From contig NZ_CP128540.1 of NCBI RefSeq assembly GCF_021283545.2, forward strand, positions 3,569,501-3,633,500: 64,000 nt of DNA. Reading direction: 5' to 3'. This stretch comes from Pseudomonas alloputida (GTDB taxonomy: Bacteria; Pseudomonadota; Gammaproteobacteria; Pseudomonadales; Pseudomonadaceae). A program made the position numbers and the translations under genes. This document shows positions 8,455-17,125 of this stretch, in pieces; the first letter of the stretch is position 1, and each line of letters starts with the position of its first letter. The notes beneath the pieces are model-generated. The model had not been told where the DNA came from and made no database searches. It worked only from the letters and a program-made list of their open reading frames with translations.

Positions 8455-9756
8455 ATGACAACCCTCACCCGCGCAGCGGCTTGCGCCCCTGCCACCACCC
8501 ATGAGCAGCGCTTGAACGGCCTGCTGCTACGCAAATTGATGCCACTGCTCATCGTCGTCTACGTGATGAGCTTTCTTGACCGCACCAACATCGCCCTGGC
8601 GAAAGCCAGCATGGGCATCGACCTGGGCCTTTCGGCAGCAGCCTATGGCCTGGGCGCGGGCTTGTTCTTCCTCACCTATGCCTTGGCCGAAGTGCCCAGC
8701 AACCTGATCATGCACCGGGTGGGCGCGCGCTTCTGGATCACCCGTATCATGATTACCTGGGGTTTGCTCTCGGCAGGCATGGCCTTCGTTCAGGGTGAAA
8801 CCTCGTTCTACATCATGCGCCTGTTGCTGGGGGTAGCCGAAGCTGGCCTGTTCCCCGGGGTAATGCTGTACCTGACCTACTGGTTCGACCGCGAACAACG
8901 CGCCCGTGCCACGGGGTACTTCCTGCTGGGTGTGTGCGTGGCCAACATCCTTAGCGGCCCGCTGGGCGGTGCCCTGCTGGAGCTGGATGGTGTACTGGGC
9001 TGGCATGGCTGGCAATGGTTGTTCGTGCTCGAAGGCCTGCCCGCCGTAGCCTTGGCCTATGTGGTGTGGAAGAAGCTGCCGGACGGTCCGGCCTCGGCGC
9101 CTTGGCTGACGGCTGCCGACGCCCAGGACATCGAGCGCCGCCTGGCCGCAGAGCAGGCCGCCGCACCGCAGCAGAGCAAGCTGGGGCAGATGTTCCGCGA
9201 CCGGCAGATCTGGCTGGCAATCGCGGTCTACTTCGTGCACCAGATCACCATCTACACGGTGATTTTCTTCCTGCCGGGCATTATCGGCACCTACGCTGCG
9301 CTTTCGCCCTTCCAGGTCGGCCTGCTGACAGCGGTGCCGTGGATTGCAGCAGCCATTGGTGCAGCGACCTTGCCACGCCTGGCCACCTCGCCGCGCCGCT
9401 GCCGCACGCTGCTGTTCCTTGGCCTGCTGACCATGGCGGCCGGATTGCTGCTGGCATCGCTGACCAACTCGTTCATCGGCCTGATCGGGTTTTCCCTGAC
9501 CGCGCTGATGCTGTTCGTGGTGCAGTCGATCATCTTCGTCTTCCCCTCCAGCCGACTGAGCGGCAGCGCGTTGGCGGCGGGCCTGGCCTTCGTCACCACT
9601 TGCGGTCTGTTTGGCGGTTTCGTCGGGCCGTCGGTGATGGGCTTGATCGAGCAGACCACCGGCAGCACCCGCAACGGGTTGTGGATCATTGCCGCGTTGC
9701 TGGTATGTGCGGCGCTGGTCAGTACCCGTTTGCGTCAGGGGCAAGAGCAACCCTGA
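8455..9756 (+). CDS. MFS transporter, anion:cation symporter family
   Basis: 433-residue, 12-helix inner-membrane transporter. The first-helix motif FLDRTNIALAKASMG and loop block ALAEVPSNLIMHRVGARFWITRIM identify the ACS family, whose members carry tartrate, glucarate, phthalate and 4-hydroxyphenylacetate-like anions. The ATG at 8455 (MTTLTRAAACAP) is chosen; an open in-frame extension starting at 8404 lacks family similarity and overlaps the likely leader. It lies 66 nt after the L-fuconate dehydratase-like gene on the same strand, so it probably imports that enzyme's substrate. Its partner gene differs from the other MFS gene at the left window edge, so the cluster has two dedicated importers. 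Confidence 0.92.
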   Translation: MTTLTRAAACAPATTHEQRLNGLLLRKLMPLLIVVYVMSFLDRTNIALAKASMGIDLGLSAAAYGLGAGLFFLTYALAEVPSNLIMHRVGARFWITRIMITWGLLSAGMAFVQGETSFYIMRLLLGVAEAGLFPGVMLYLTYWFDREQRARATGYFLLGVCVANILSGPLGGALLELDGVLGWHGWQWLFVLEGLPAVALAYVVWKKLPDGPASAPWLTAADAQDIERRLAAEQAAAPQQSKLGQMFRDRQIWLAIAVYFVHQITIYTVIFFLPGIIGTYAALSPFQVGLLTAVPWIAAAIGAATLPRLATSPRRCRTLLFLGLLTMAAGLLLASLTNSFIGLIGFSLTALMLFVVQSIIFVFPSSRLSGSALAAGLAFVTTCGLFGGFVGPSVMGLIEQTTGSTRNGLWIIAALLVCAALVSTRLRQGQEQP

Positions 9757-9883
9757 GGAGAACTCAATTTACGCCGCCTGCAGGTGGCTCTTTGTGCTGC
9801 GAATGAGCCTTGAGGTTTTCAGGCCGTCATTTCACCTGTCGGCCCTCTCGCAGCACTTGGCAGCACCTGCAAGCGTCTTGATT

Positions 9884-11242
9884 TCAACTTGTGAAGCGGG
9901 TGTTTCGCCCGCAGCGCACCTCAAGCGCCTGCGCCAGTCGCCTTACCGCCAATTGCAGTTCATCCGGGCGCCCACCCAGCCAGATCAGCGCAAGGTGTTG
10001 AGGGTAATGCCCCGGCAGGCCGAACTGCTCACCCGGTAGTGCGTGCAGTGCAGAACCTGCCAACGCTGCGGCAATACCGTCCCACGCCAGCGGCTGGCAA
10101 AAGCTCACCCACAGCATCTGCCCACCTTGCGGTATGTCGAAGACCACCCGTTGGCCGAATTGCGATTGCAGTACATGCGCCAGGTATTGCGTACGCCTTT
10201 GCAAGTCTGTGCGTTGCTGGCCCAGCTGCGTTTCGATTTCCCCTTTGCCGAGCATGTGAGCAAGCGCCTGTAAACGTAGCGGCGCAAGCCGAAACGCCCG
10301 TTCAGCGAATGCCTTGGCCAACACGGTGTCATGGCTCAGTAAATAGGCATACGGCGCCTCTGCCCCCACTGCGGCCTCGAACGTGCCCATCACCAGAAGC
10401 CAGCGCGGGTCGATCCAGTCACGCAGGCGTGTGCTCGGCGGCCCGTCGTAACAGAGCTCGCTGTCCAGGTCGTTTTCCAGCAGCCATACAGGGTGCTGGC
10501 CAAGCAAAAGACCAAGCTGCTGCTGGTAATACGGGGAAACCAGCCGCCCTTGTGGCATGCCCAGGCAAGACGGCATGACCAGCAGGCTTACCGGCTCGCT
10601 ACCCAGCAGCTTGGCCAACGCGTGCAGCTCGGGGTTGCCACGGGCATCCAGTGGTGCCTCCAGCACGCGCATGCCGGCACGCGCCAGGGCGCGCAACACT
10701 TGCCAGCAACAGGGCGAATGCACCAATGCGGTACCACCTTGAAGGGCCAGCGCCGCTAGCAGCGTCTCCAGCAACGCGAGCACATCGGGGGCCAGATGGA
10801 CGTCATCGGCATGCCAGTACTGGTTGGAGCAGCGGGTGTATCGCTCAGCCACGGCATTGCGCAAACGGGCGCTACCCAGCGCTTCCCAGGACGCAACGCT
10901 GCGATCACGCTGACGGGCCAAACGCCGTTCGTGACCAAGCAGCATGCGCTCCAACAGTGGCTGCGTCGGCAAGGGAGGCTGCCGGGCCAAGGCCACAGCC
11001 TGATCTTTGCCGCCGTTCTGTACGTAATAGCCCGACCTCGGCAGGCAGTGTACACGGCCCTCCTCTTCCAGCAGGCTGTAGGCACTTTGGACCGTGGCCA
11101 ACGACACCCGCAGCCGCCGGGACAGCTCACGCAATGATGGCAAACGGCATGTGCCAACGCCTGCAGCTTGTTCGATCAACGCTTCCAGGTAGCGATACAC
11201 CTTGCGATACGCGAACTCGCCTGGGGCCGCTCGCCCCATCAA
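9884..11242 (-). CDS. MocR-like GntR regulator with degenerate aminotransferase domain
   Basis: 452-residue regulator. An N-terminal GntR winged HTH (about residues 10-75, with PSLRELSRRLRVSLATVQSAY) is fused to a fold-type-I aminotransferase-like domain. In MocR proteins the PLP lysine lies in a GxFSK block; here the equivalent stretch reads GTFEAAVGAEAPYAY (about residues 285-299) with no lysine. The usual DYDSEFRY block has become NDLDSELCY, and the TPSHQYPTG block has become MPSCLGMPQG. PLP attachment through the usual lysine is therefore unlikely, so effector sensing has probably changed. The start overlaps the stop of the upstream unknown gene by 4 nt (ATGA), implying translational coupling. 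The gene it regulates cannot be named. Confidence 0.85.
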   Translation of the reverse strand: MMGRAAPGEFAYRKVYRYLEALIEQAAGVGTCRLPSLRELSRRLRVSLATVQSAYSLLEEEGRVHCLPRSGYYVQNGGKDQAVALARQPPLPTQPLLERMLLGHERRLARQRDRSVASWEALGSARLRNAVAERYTRCSNQYWHADDVHLAPDVLALLETLLAALALQGGTALVHSPCCWQVLRALARAGMRVLEAPLDARGNPELHALAKLLGSEPVSLLVMPSCLGMPQGRLVSPYYQQQLGLLLGQHPVWLLENDLDSELCYDGPPSTRLRDWIDPRWLLVMGTFEAAVGAEAPYAYLLSHDTVLAKAFAERAFRLAPLRLQALAHMLGKGEIETQLGQQRTDLQRRTQYLAHVLQSQFGQRVVFDIPQGGQMLWVSFCQPLAWDGIAAALAGSALHALPGEQFGLPGHYPQHLALIWLGGRPDELQLAVRRLAQALEVRCGRNTRFTS

Positions 11243-12624
11243 GGCAGCCCCGCAACACCACGCCGCCGCCCCAACGCCAGCTGTGGCAGCAGCCTCAGGT
11301 GTACATCGCGGCGGGCCAGGTTGTTAAGCAGGCGCCATCCCGCCAACGGCAACTGCCCATCATAAATTTGCCGCAGTTGCCCCAACGGCAAGCCACTGGT
11401 ATTCACCAGCCAGGCTTTGACTGCATCGGGGCAGGGTTTGCCTTGCAAGGCCCTGTGCAGGTACGGCAACGCCACCACCATGTCGGCGTGCCGACACTGC
11501 AAGAACCGCTCGAGGTTTTTCCCCTGCCTGGCAAACGGGCTGAACAGCAGGCACACCAGTTGGGCCTGGTTGATGCCGTAGGCTTTGCCAAATAGCAACG
11601 GCACGGCGTCACGCTGCTTGCTGCCACCCGCCTGCCCTGCCAGCCTCAGCGCTGGGCGCCCGGCCAGCGGCTCCAGACTGCGGGCGCGCAGTTCATGCAG
11701 CTGTGCCGTGGCTAGCGAGTCGACGAATTCGGACAGCGGCAAAGCATCCGCAGCCGTCTCGAAGTGACAACCCAGCATCGCGTCAAGCTGCTGCTCTTCA
11801 AGCAAGTGCGGCAACAGGTCATCAATAGCGATCAGCCGCACCGGCGCACGCTCCGGTACGGCGCCTGGAACCGGCTCGTGCTGACCACCCGGTGCGCCCC
11901 CAACAGCACCGTGCAATCGGCTCAGCCCTTGGGCCAGCGCCGCCAGGCACTGGTGCACTGCATGCGGGGCATGCACGCCGGCCAGGCGCAGGCTGCGCCG
12001 GGCCCACGCCAGGTATCGGCGCCGCTGGAGCCCGGGCATGGCGGTGACCAACGCATCGGGAGGCACCGCTGCCTGCAACGCCTGAACCACGGCGCCCGCC
12101 AGCTCCAGGTACAGGCGGCAACCCAGCAGGGCTTCCGGCCTGGCATCGATCATGTGGCCGAACATCAACATCGCGTCCCTCGCCAGCAGCCAGCGCTCAG
12201 GCATTACCGAGAGCCGACGACTGAACGGCACCACTGCGCGCCCCTCGATCATCTGCAATTGCACCCGCGGGTCATCCTGCATGAACAACGCACTGAAACT
12301 GCGCTCGTGAGCTTCCAGCGTGGCGTTATCGGCAACCGGCAGGCTGACCACCAATACCCGCAGCTGGAAAGTTACCGGCGAACGCAGGGCAATGCTCAGT
12401 TGCGCGGCACGCAACATGGCCAGCAGCCGGCTGCTATGGCGGTCGCTCCCTTGCAATACCTGCAAGCTGAAAGTACCGATGTACTCCGGCCCACCTGCAG
12501 CGACCAACAGGCGTTGTATCAGCAACTGCAAGGAAGCGCGCTGCGCCTGGGACATGTGATTCAACAAGCGCTCGAGTACTTGCTGGTAGATATAATGCAT
12601 CGCCTGGTCGTGAATAGCAGTCAC
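11239..12624 (-). CDS. Unrecognised 461-residue protein coupled to MocR-like regulator
   Basis: I do not recognise this protein. It is 461 residues, without signal peptide, clear membrane helices or known catalytic motif. It is rich in Leu, Arg and Gln and looks largely alpha-helical. Local segments are LLIQRLLVAAGGPEYIGTF near residue 35, RRLSVMPERWLLARDAMLMFG near 140, and LLFGKAYGINQAQLVCLLFSPF near 335. The GTG start at 12624 is favoured because GAGGTG lies about 7 nt upstream; an in-frame ATG at 12600 is possible. The stop overlaps the start of the MocR-like gene by 4 nt. The 470-bp AT-richer region upstream has several palindromes. It could be a partner or target of the degenerate MocR protein, but no function is assigned. 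Confidence 0.75.
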   Translation of the reverse strand: MTAIHDQAMHYIYQQVLERLLNHMSQAQRASLQLLIQRLLVAAGGPEYIGTFSLQVLQGSDRHSSRLLAMLRAAQLSIALRSPVTFQLRVLVVSLPVADNATLEAHERSFSALFMQDDPRVQLQMIEGRAVVPFSRRLSVMPERWLLARDAMLMFGHMIDARPEALLGCRLYLELAGAVVQALQAAVPPDALVTAMPGLQRRRYLAWARRSLRLAGVHAPHAVHQCLAALAQGLSRLHGAVGGAPGGQHEPVPGAVPERAPVRLIAIDDLLPHLLEEQQLDAMLGCHFETAADALPLSEFVDSLATAQLHELRARSLEPLAGRPALRLAGQAGGSKQRDAVPLLFGKAYGINQAQLVCLLFSPFARQGKNLERFLQCRHADMVVALPYLHRALQGKPCPDAVKAWLVNTSGLPLGQLRQIYDGQLPLAGWRLLNNLARRDVHLRLLPQLALGRRRGVAGLP

Positions 12625-12983
12625 GCAATCACCTCATCAACTTCATGCAGCCAGCGCATGCACCCAACATTTGAGCGTGAACATGCACCAAACTTACCTA
12701 GAAGAAATTTCCTACAACAAAATGAAAGTAATGACGTAACCCTTCACTGTCGCCAAGCCATCGAGAAAAAACCGCCCCTGCGATGGCCTGTCGCTGTCAC
12801 ATACTGCTCCATATCAGGCATAGCCATGCTCATCCCACGTTCCTTGCACAAACTATCATTGGGCCATTATCGAGAGGGAGGCAGCGCGAATTGAAGATAC
12901 AGTTCAGGGTAAAAAAACCATTCAGCATCCGTGTCAGTTCACAGTGACTCGCAAGGCAAAAGCGTTCAAGGCTGATTATTTGC

Positions 12984-13060
12984 CGGGATATTTCTGACAT
13001 CCCGAAAACTACGGACTTATATGTAGTCCATATCGTGATTTATTGTAGGAACAGTCCTAC
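12984..13060. repeat. Cluster of three short inverted repeats in a 514-bp intergenic region
   Basis: The gap 12625-13138 holds no convincing gene. Within 77 bp it has three perfect inverted repeats: CGGGAT/ATCCCG (12984-12989, 12999-13004), GGACT/AGTCC (13013-13017, 13025-13029) and GTAGGA-ACAG-TCCTAC (13045-13060). The third could be an operator or a small hairpin. The region is AT-richer than the flanking genes and contains the promoter region of the minus-strand gene starting at 12624. No T-run follows any of the three, so they are not typical terminators. Confidence 0.45.
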
Positions 13061-13095
13061 TTTAAGTGTTGAATCACTTTATCCCGCGCACAAAA

Positions 13096-13117
13096 AACCC
13101 GGGACCTTGCCCGGGTT
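13096..13117 (-). terminator. Rho-independent terminator of the zinc-type dehydrogenase gene
   Basis: Perfect 8-bp stem AACCCGGG/CCCGGGTT with a 6-nt loop. On the minus strand it is followed by a T-run (the A-run at 13092-13097 on the plus strand). It lies 22 nt after the stop of the 13139-14161 gene. Confidence 0.85.
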
Positions 13118-13138
13118 CGCCGCTTGTGCCATCCACCG

Positions 13139-14161
13139 TCAGTGTTGCGCCATGTCCAGCACGACGCGCCCGCCGCACGGGCATTGGTCCATGTAACGAT
13201 GCGCCTCGACCACCTGCTCGAACGGGTACACCTTGATGATCTGCGGTGTCAGCAGCTGGTCGGCCGTGAACTGGTTGATATCGCGCAAGGCACGCTGCAG
13301 CGCCACCTGGTCCTGGCTGATGCCAAGCTCTGGCTTGCCGGTGAAATTACCGATGCAGTGCACATAGAACTGAATGTTCTTCTGGAATGCCGCGCAAGCC
13401 GGGAACGGCGTCTGGTTGCCGCCTTGCAGACCGTACAGCACCAGGCTGCCACGCGGCGCCAGCACATCACCCAACAGTGACATCTGCGGGCCGCCCATGC
13501 CGTCGAGCACCATGTCCACACCACGGCCATCGGTGTACTTGCCAATCTGCAGCAGCAGGTCTTGCTCTTCGGTGACGATCACTTTGTCTGCGCCCAAGCC
13601 CAGCAGGTAGTCACGCTGCGCCGCTTCCTTGGTGGCGGCGAACACTTTCAGCCCCAGGGCCCTGCCCAGCTGCACGAAGGCAGGCCCGGCGCAATGGCTG
13701 GCATCGGTGACCAGTGCTGTCTGCCCGGCCTTGGCACGTGCCAGGTCGACGTAGGCGAAATAGGCGATCAGCAGCGGGGTGTAGTGCACGCTGGCCTCGA
13801 TCGGGGTGAGCACATTCGGGTAGCGCGTGATGGCTGTACGGGGCAGTACGATGACATCGCCGTACACCGGGTGGTCGTTGGCACTGGTGGCCGGGAAGCT
13901 GGCGACCCGGTCACCGACGGCAATATCATCGACCCCTTCACCAACCGCAGTCACCACCCCTGCCATTTCGTGACCGATCCCCGCTGGCAGACGCGCCTGG
14001 GACGGTGCCAGATTCTGGCGCCACAGCACGTCATACCAGCTGACGCCAACCGCTTCGACGCGGATCTGCACCTCGTCGGCAGCGGGTGACGGTTCGGCCT
14101 GCTCTTCGCAACGGAGCACGTCGGCAGCGCCAAACTTGTGGAAACGGATCATGCGGGACAT
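13139..14161 (-). CDS. Zinc-type alcohol dehydrogenase / quinone oxidoreductase (MDR family)
   Basis: 340-residue medium-chain dehydrogenase/reductase. The N-terminal GroES-like domain has VGVSWYDVLWRQNL and GIGHEMAGVVTAVGEGV. The Rossmann domain starts near residue 140 (LVTDASHCAGPAFVQLGRALGLKVFAATK). GHEMAGVV is present but the four-cysteine structural zinc loop is absent, which favours a zinc-independent NADPH:quinone reductase-like enzyme. The cofactor motif is unusual, TDASHCAGPA in place of GAAGGVG. The start at MSRMIRFHKFG has GAGGT upstream. The gene is divergent from a LysR regulator (start 14368) across about 200 bp, so it is probably that regulator's target. A terminator follows at 13096-13117. 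Substrate unknown. Confidence 0.88.
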   Translation of the reverse strand: MSRMIRFHKFGAADVLRCEEQAEPSPAADEVQIRVEAVGVSWYDVLWRQNLAPSQARLPAGIGHEMAGVVTAVGEGVDDIAVGDRVASFPATSANDHPVYGDVIVLPRTAITRYPNVLTPIEASVHYTPLLIAYFAYVDLARAKAGQTALVTDASHCAGPAFVQLGRALGLKVFAATKEAAQRDYLLGLGADKVIVTEEQDLLLQIGKYTDGRGVDMVLDGMGGPQMSLLGDVLAPRGSLVLYGLQGGNQTPFPACAAFQKNIQFYVHCIGNFTGKPELGISQDQVALQRALRDINQFTADQLLTPQIIKVYPFEQVVEAHRYMDQCPCGGRVVLDMAQH

Positions 14162-14367
14162 CGCATACCTCGCCTTTGTGAACCTCTAATTACCACTGAC
14201 TCTATCCGGGCTTTGCCCGTTAGACCATCAGTGGGCATTAATAGTCGACATGCTTGTCATCGATTGGGCACCTGACTTTCCCTGCGATTGGTCCCCCTAA
14301 ACCCGTGCAGGGTAACAGCCTTTGGCCTTAAGATTCACCTCTGCCCCACATTAGGCGAAGCGCACCG

Positions 14368-15282
14368 ATGAATCGAAACGACCTGCGTCGTGTAGACCTC
14401 AACCTGCTGATCGTGTTCGAAACGCTGATGCACGAGCGCAGCGTGACCCGTGCCGCAGAAAAACTGTTTCTCGGCCAACCGGCCATCAGCGCGGCGCTGT
14501 CGCGCCTGCGCAACCTGTTCGATGACCCGTTGTTCGTGCGCACAGGGCGCAGCATGGAACCGTCGGCACGGGCCCACGAGATCTTCGCCCTGCTGTCACC
14601 GGCACTGGATTCGATTTCCACTGCAGTCAGCCGCGCCGCCGAATTCGACCCGGCCACCAGCAATGCGGTGTTCCGCATCGGCCTGTCGGACGACGCCGAG
14701 TTCGCCTTGCTGCCGCAACTGCTCAAGCGCATTCGCGCCGAGGCGCCCGGTATCGTGCTGGTGGTGCGACGGGTCAACTACTTGCTGATGCCAACCCTGC
14801 TGGCCTCGGGCGAGATTTCGGTGGGGGTCAGCTACACCAGCGAACTGCCGGCCAACGCCAAGCGCAAGGTGCTGCGCCGCAGCATGCCGAAACTGCTGCG
14901 CGCCGACAGCGTACCCGGCAGCATCACCCTGGATGACTTCTGCGCCCGGCCCCATGCGCTGGTGTCGTTTGCCGGGGACTTGTCCGGGTTCATCGACGAA
15001 GCCCTGGAAGACATCGGCCGCAAGCGCCACGTGGTGCTGGCGGTACCGCAGTTCAACGGGCTGGGGAGCTTGCTGGCAGGCACCGATATCGTGGCTACGG
15101 TACCGGACTACACGGCGGATGCACTGACGGCCGCCGGCGGCTTGCGGGCCGAGGACCTGCCGATACCCGTGCGCAGTTTCGAACTGCACATGGCCTGGCG
15201 CGGGGCACAGGACAATGACCCGGCGGAGCGGTGGCTGCGGTCGCGGATACAGATGTTCTTTGGGGATCCCGATAGCTTGTGA
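14368..15282 (+). CDS. LysR-family transcriptional regulator (NodD-like branch)
   Basis: 304-residue LysR protein. It opens with MNRNDLRRVDLNLLIVFETL and continues with the HTH block SVTRAAEKLFLGQPAISAALSRLRNLFDDPLF, which typifies the NodD/LeuO-like subgroup (only the diagnostic parts GQPAISAALSRLR and DDPLFVR matter). The effector domain fills residues 95-300. It is divergent from the MDR-type dehydrogenase gene and probably regulates it. Its TGA stop at 15280-15282 is followed directly, in the same frame, by the remnant of a phage-type integrase, so foreign DNA has been inserted or deleted right at its 3' end. The coding sequence itself looks intact. Confidence 0.93.
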   Translation: MNRNDLRRVDLNLLIVFETLMHERSVTRAAEKLFLGQPAISAALSRLRNLFDDPLFVRTGRSMEPSARAHEIFALLSPALDSISTAVSRAAEFDPATSNAVFRIGLSDDAEFALLPQLLKRIRAEAPGIVLVVRRVNYLLMPTLLASGEISVGVSYTSELPANAKRKVLRRSMPKLLRADSVPGSITLDDFCARPHALVSFAGDLSGFIDEALEDIGRKRHVVLAVPQFNGLGSLLAGTDIVATVPDYTADALTAAGGLRAEDLPIPVRSFELHMAWRGAQDNDPAERWLRSRIQMFFGDPDSL

Positions 15283-15783
15283 CAGGCTTCCACTGAGATC
15301 AAATCGCACGACCTCGTGAGCAAATCCCTCGCGGGCTTCCGCGGCGCGTTGAACAATCACATCCTGCCCACGATCGGAAGTATCCCCGTCAGCGAGATCA
15401 AGCTGGATCACATCATCGAGATAATCGCCACCTTGCGCCGCGCACGCACACTGGCCATGGCCAAACGCGTACGCACCATCATTCGTGCCGTGCTCGGTTT
15501 CGCCGAGGGGCGGGGCTGGGTGGAGCGCAACGTAGCCCTGAGCAACACTGAGGAACTCAAGGTTCGCCACGTGGTAACCAGTAATCCGGCGATCGAGCGA
15601 CCGGCCGATTTGGGGGAGTTTTTGCTGCGCCTGGATGAACTTAGCCCGAGCAGTATAAGCATCGCGATGCGCCTGCTGGTGATGCTGCCGGTTCGCCCTG
15701 GAGAGTTGGTGAAAATGCGCTGGGAAGATGTCGACCTCGTCAGCGCCGACTGGGTAAAAAGCACGAGCCTCGCCCCCCACTGA
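15283..15783 (+). pseudogene. Tyrosine-recombinase (integrase) remnant, truncated at both ends
   Basis: The open frame right after the LysR stop encodes an internal piece of a P4-type phage integrase. The core-binding/SAM-like part is recognisable (GALNNHILPTIGSIPVSEIK, then AKRVRTIIRAVLGFAEGRGW). The start of the catalytic domain follows, LLVMLPVRPGELVKMRWEDVDL, which has the first catalytic arginine. The frame stops shortly after. The HxxR block, the second histidine and the active-site tyrosine are all missing, as is the N-terminal Arm domain. A GTG at 15316 could start a 155-residue peptide, but the homologous frame begins earlier, by 15283. I read it as a scar of a lost integrative element. 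No att repeats were found by eye. Confidence 0.8.
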
Positions 15784-15852
15784 CATCGCGCGCGTCGGCA
15801 GTGCTGTGGCAAACTGCCGCTTCTATTGTTTGACCGATGAAACCGCCCCCCT

Positions 15853-16533
15853 ATGCCTGAAGTACACCCCCGCACTGCTCCCAACGCCAAGGCCAAGGCC
15901 AATGAAAGCGAATCCGAACCGCTTGCCCGTCGTGGGCGCCCGGTTGGCGATCGCGACGCCAAAAGGTCCGAGTTGCTGGCGGCGGCGATCGCGGTGATCG
16001 CGCAAGAAGGCTATGCCGGTGCCACCATGCGCAAGGTGGCGCAGCACGCCGGGTGCACCACAGGCGCGGTGACCTACTACTTCGCCAACAAGGAAGAAAT
16101 GGTCAGTGCCGTTGCGCAGACCCTGTTCGACAAAGTCGACGCACTGCTGGACATCGACCTCGATCAGGTCGACATCAAGTCGCTTATTGAGCAGTGGCAC
16201 CAATGGATCAGCCTTGACGAGCCAGGCAACTGGCTTGCATGGCTGCAACTGCTCACCCATGCCCGGCACCAGCCCGCGTTCGCCAGTGTCATCAAGCAGC
16301 GCTATACCAACTTCCGCGAGGTGGCCACTTCGGTGCTGGAGGCCGGCCAGCGCCAGGGCCAGATCCGTGAAGATGTGCCGGCCGATGTGTTGGCCGATCA
16401 CATTGCCGCGTTCAGTGATGGCTGGCTCATGATGCTGCCTTTCGAGTCCGAACCCGTTAGCGCAGAGCGCGGGAAAGCCTTGATTGACGCCTTCATTGTC
16501 ATGATTTCTCCACCCAAAACCGCCAAGTCCTAA
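15853..16533 (+). CDS. TetR-family transcriptional regulator
   Basis: 226-residue TetR regulator with an extended, Lys/Glu-rich N-terminus (about 35 residues). The HTH spans residues 38-85 (AIAVIAQEGYAGATMRKVAQHAGCTTGAVTYYF, key block TTGAVTYYFANKEEM), and a C-terminal ligand domain follows with DEPGNWLAWLQLL and FSDGWLMMLPFE. It lies 69 bp downstream of the integrase remnant and has no obvious target gene beside it; the next gene is 592 bp away. It may have arrived with the lost element or lost its neighbour in the same event (inference). No clear ribosome-binding site precedes the ATG. Confidence 0.9.
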   Translation: MPEVHPRTAPNAKAKANESESEPLARRGRPVGDRDAKRSELLAAAIAVIAQEGYAGATMRKVAQHAGCTTGAVTYYFANKEEMVSAVAQTLFDKVDALLDIDLDQVDIKSLIEQWHQWISLDEPGNWLAWLQLLTHARHQPAFASVIKQRYTNFREVATSVLEAGQRQGQIREDVPADVLADHIAAFSDGWLMMLPFESEPVSAERGKALIDAFIVMISPPKTAKS

Positions 16534-16790
16534 GTCGCCTCCCGGTAGACCCGGCGCCTTCCCTGGAAGGCGTCACCCCCACCAAACCGCTCGTGTCTTC
16601 GCCGCCTTCCGTCGTCGCGCAACTGCCGCCCCGCGCCTTGCCGATCCAACCCAAGCACCAGGCCCCGATAGCGCCTGCCCTGCTTTTTGCAGGCTCTGGC
16701 GCCATTGCGTCTTGCATGTAAGCAAAACTCCTGTATTTTACAAAACACTTGATATAACAAATAAAACACAACCAAGTGGCAGGAGCGAAA
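16534..16790. other. Intergenic stretch without a recognisable gene
   Basis: Between the TetR gene and the chemoreceptor lie 592 bp. This first part has no homologous reading frame. Its last 70 bases (16725-16790) turn strongly AT-rich (TTTTACA, TTGATATAAC, AAATAAAAC), unlike the rest of the window, and could hold a promoter for the small frame at 16791 or for the chemoreceptor. Confidence 0.4.
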
Positions 16791-16991
16791 ATGGGCTTTA
16801 GCACCAAGGCGCTGTCGCGGTCCGAGCAGGCATGCCAGGGCTACCGGATCCTTATTCCACAAAGACGCAGGTTGCCTGAAATTGACGACCTCACCTTCCT
16901 CCACCTCTCCAAACCTGGCCTCGGCCTGACCCTCCACGCAATCGGGCGGCCAATTCGCAACGGGGCACGGAGGGGCGCCATGATCACGTAA
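16791..16991 (+). CDS. Possible small protein (66 residues), unrecognised
   Basis: A 66-residue frame, [17 protein letters not shown] at its start, preceded by AGGAG with a 5-nt spacer and by AT-rich promoter-like DNA. It is basic, without membrane helix or known motif. It could equally be a chance frame in the 5' region of the chemoreceptor gene, which starts 134 bp later. Support is limited to the ribosome-binding site. Confidence 0.25.
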   Translation: MGFSTKALSRSEQACQGYRILIPQRRRLPEIDDLTFLHLSKPGLGLTLHAIGRPIRNGARRGAMIT

Positions 16992-17125
16992 CGCCAACTT
17001 ACGCTGTCGAAGGACAGCCCTTTGTCCGACGTGTCGCGATAGCACGCCCTGCCAAAAGCGCACCGGCTATTGCGGCCCTGCTTGCCTGCAATTTGCCCTT
17101 CGTCCCGACGAGGCCCGCACAGCCC

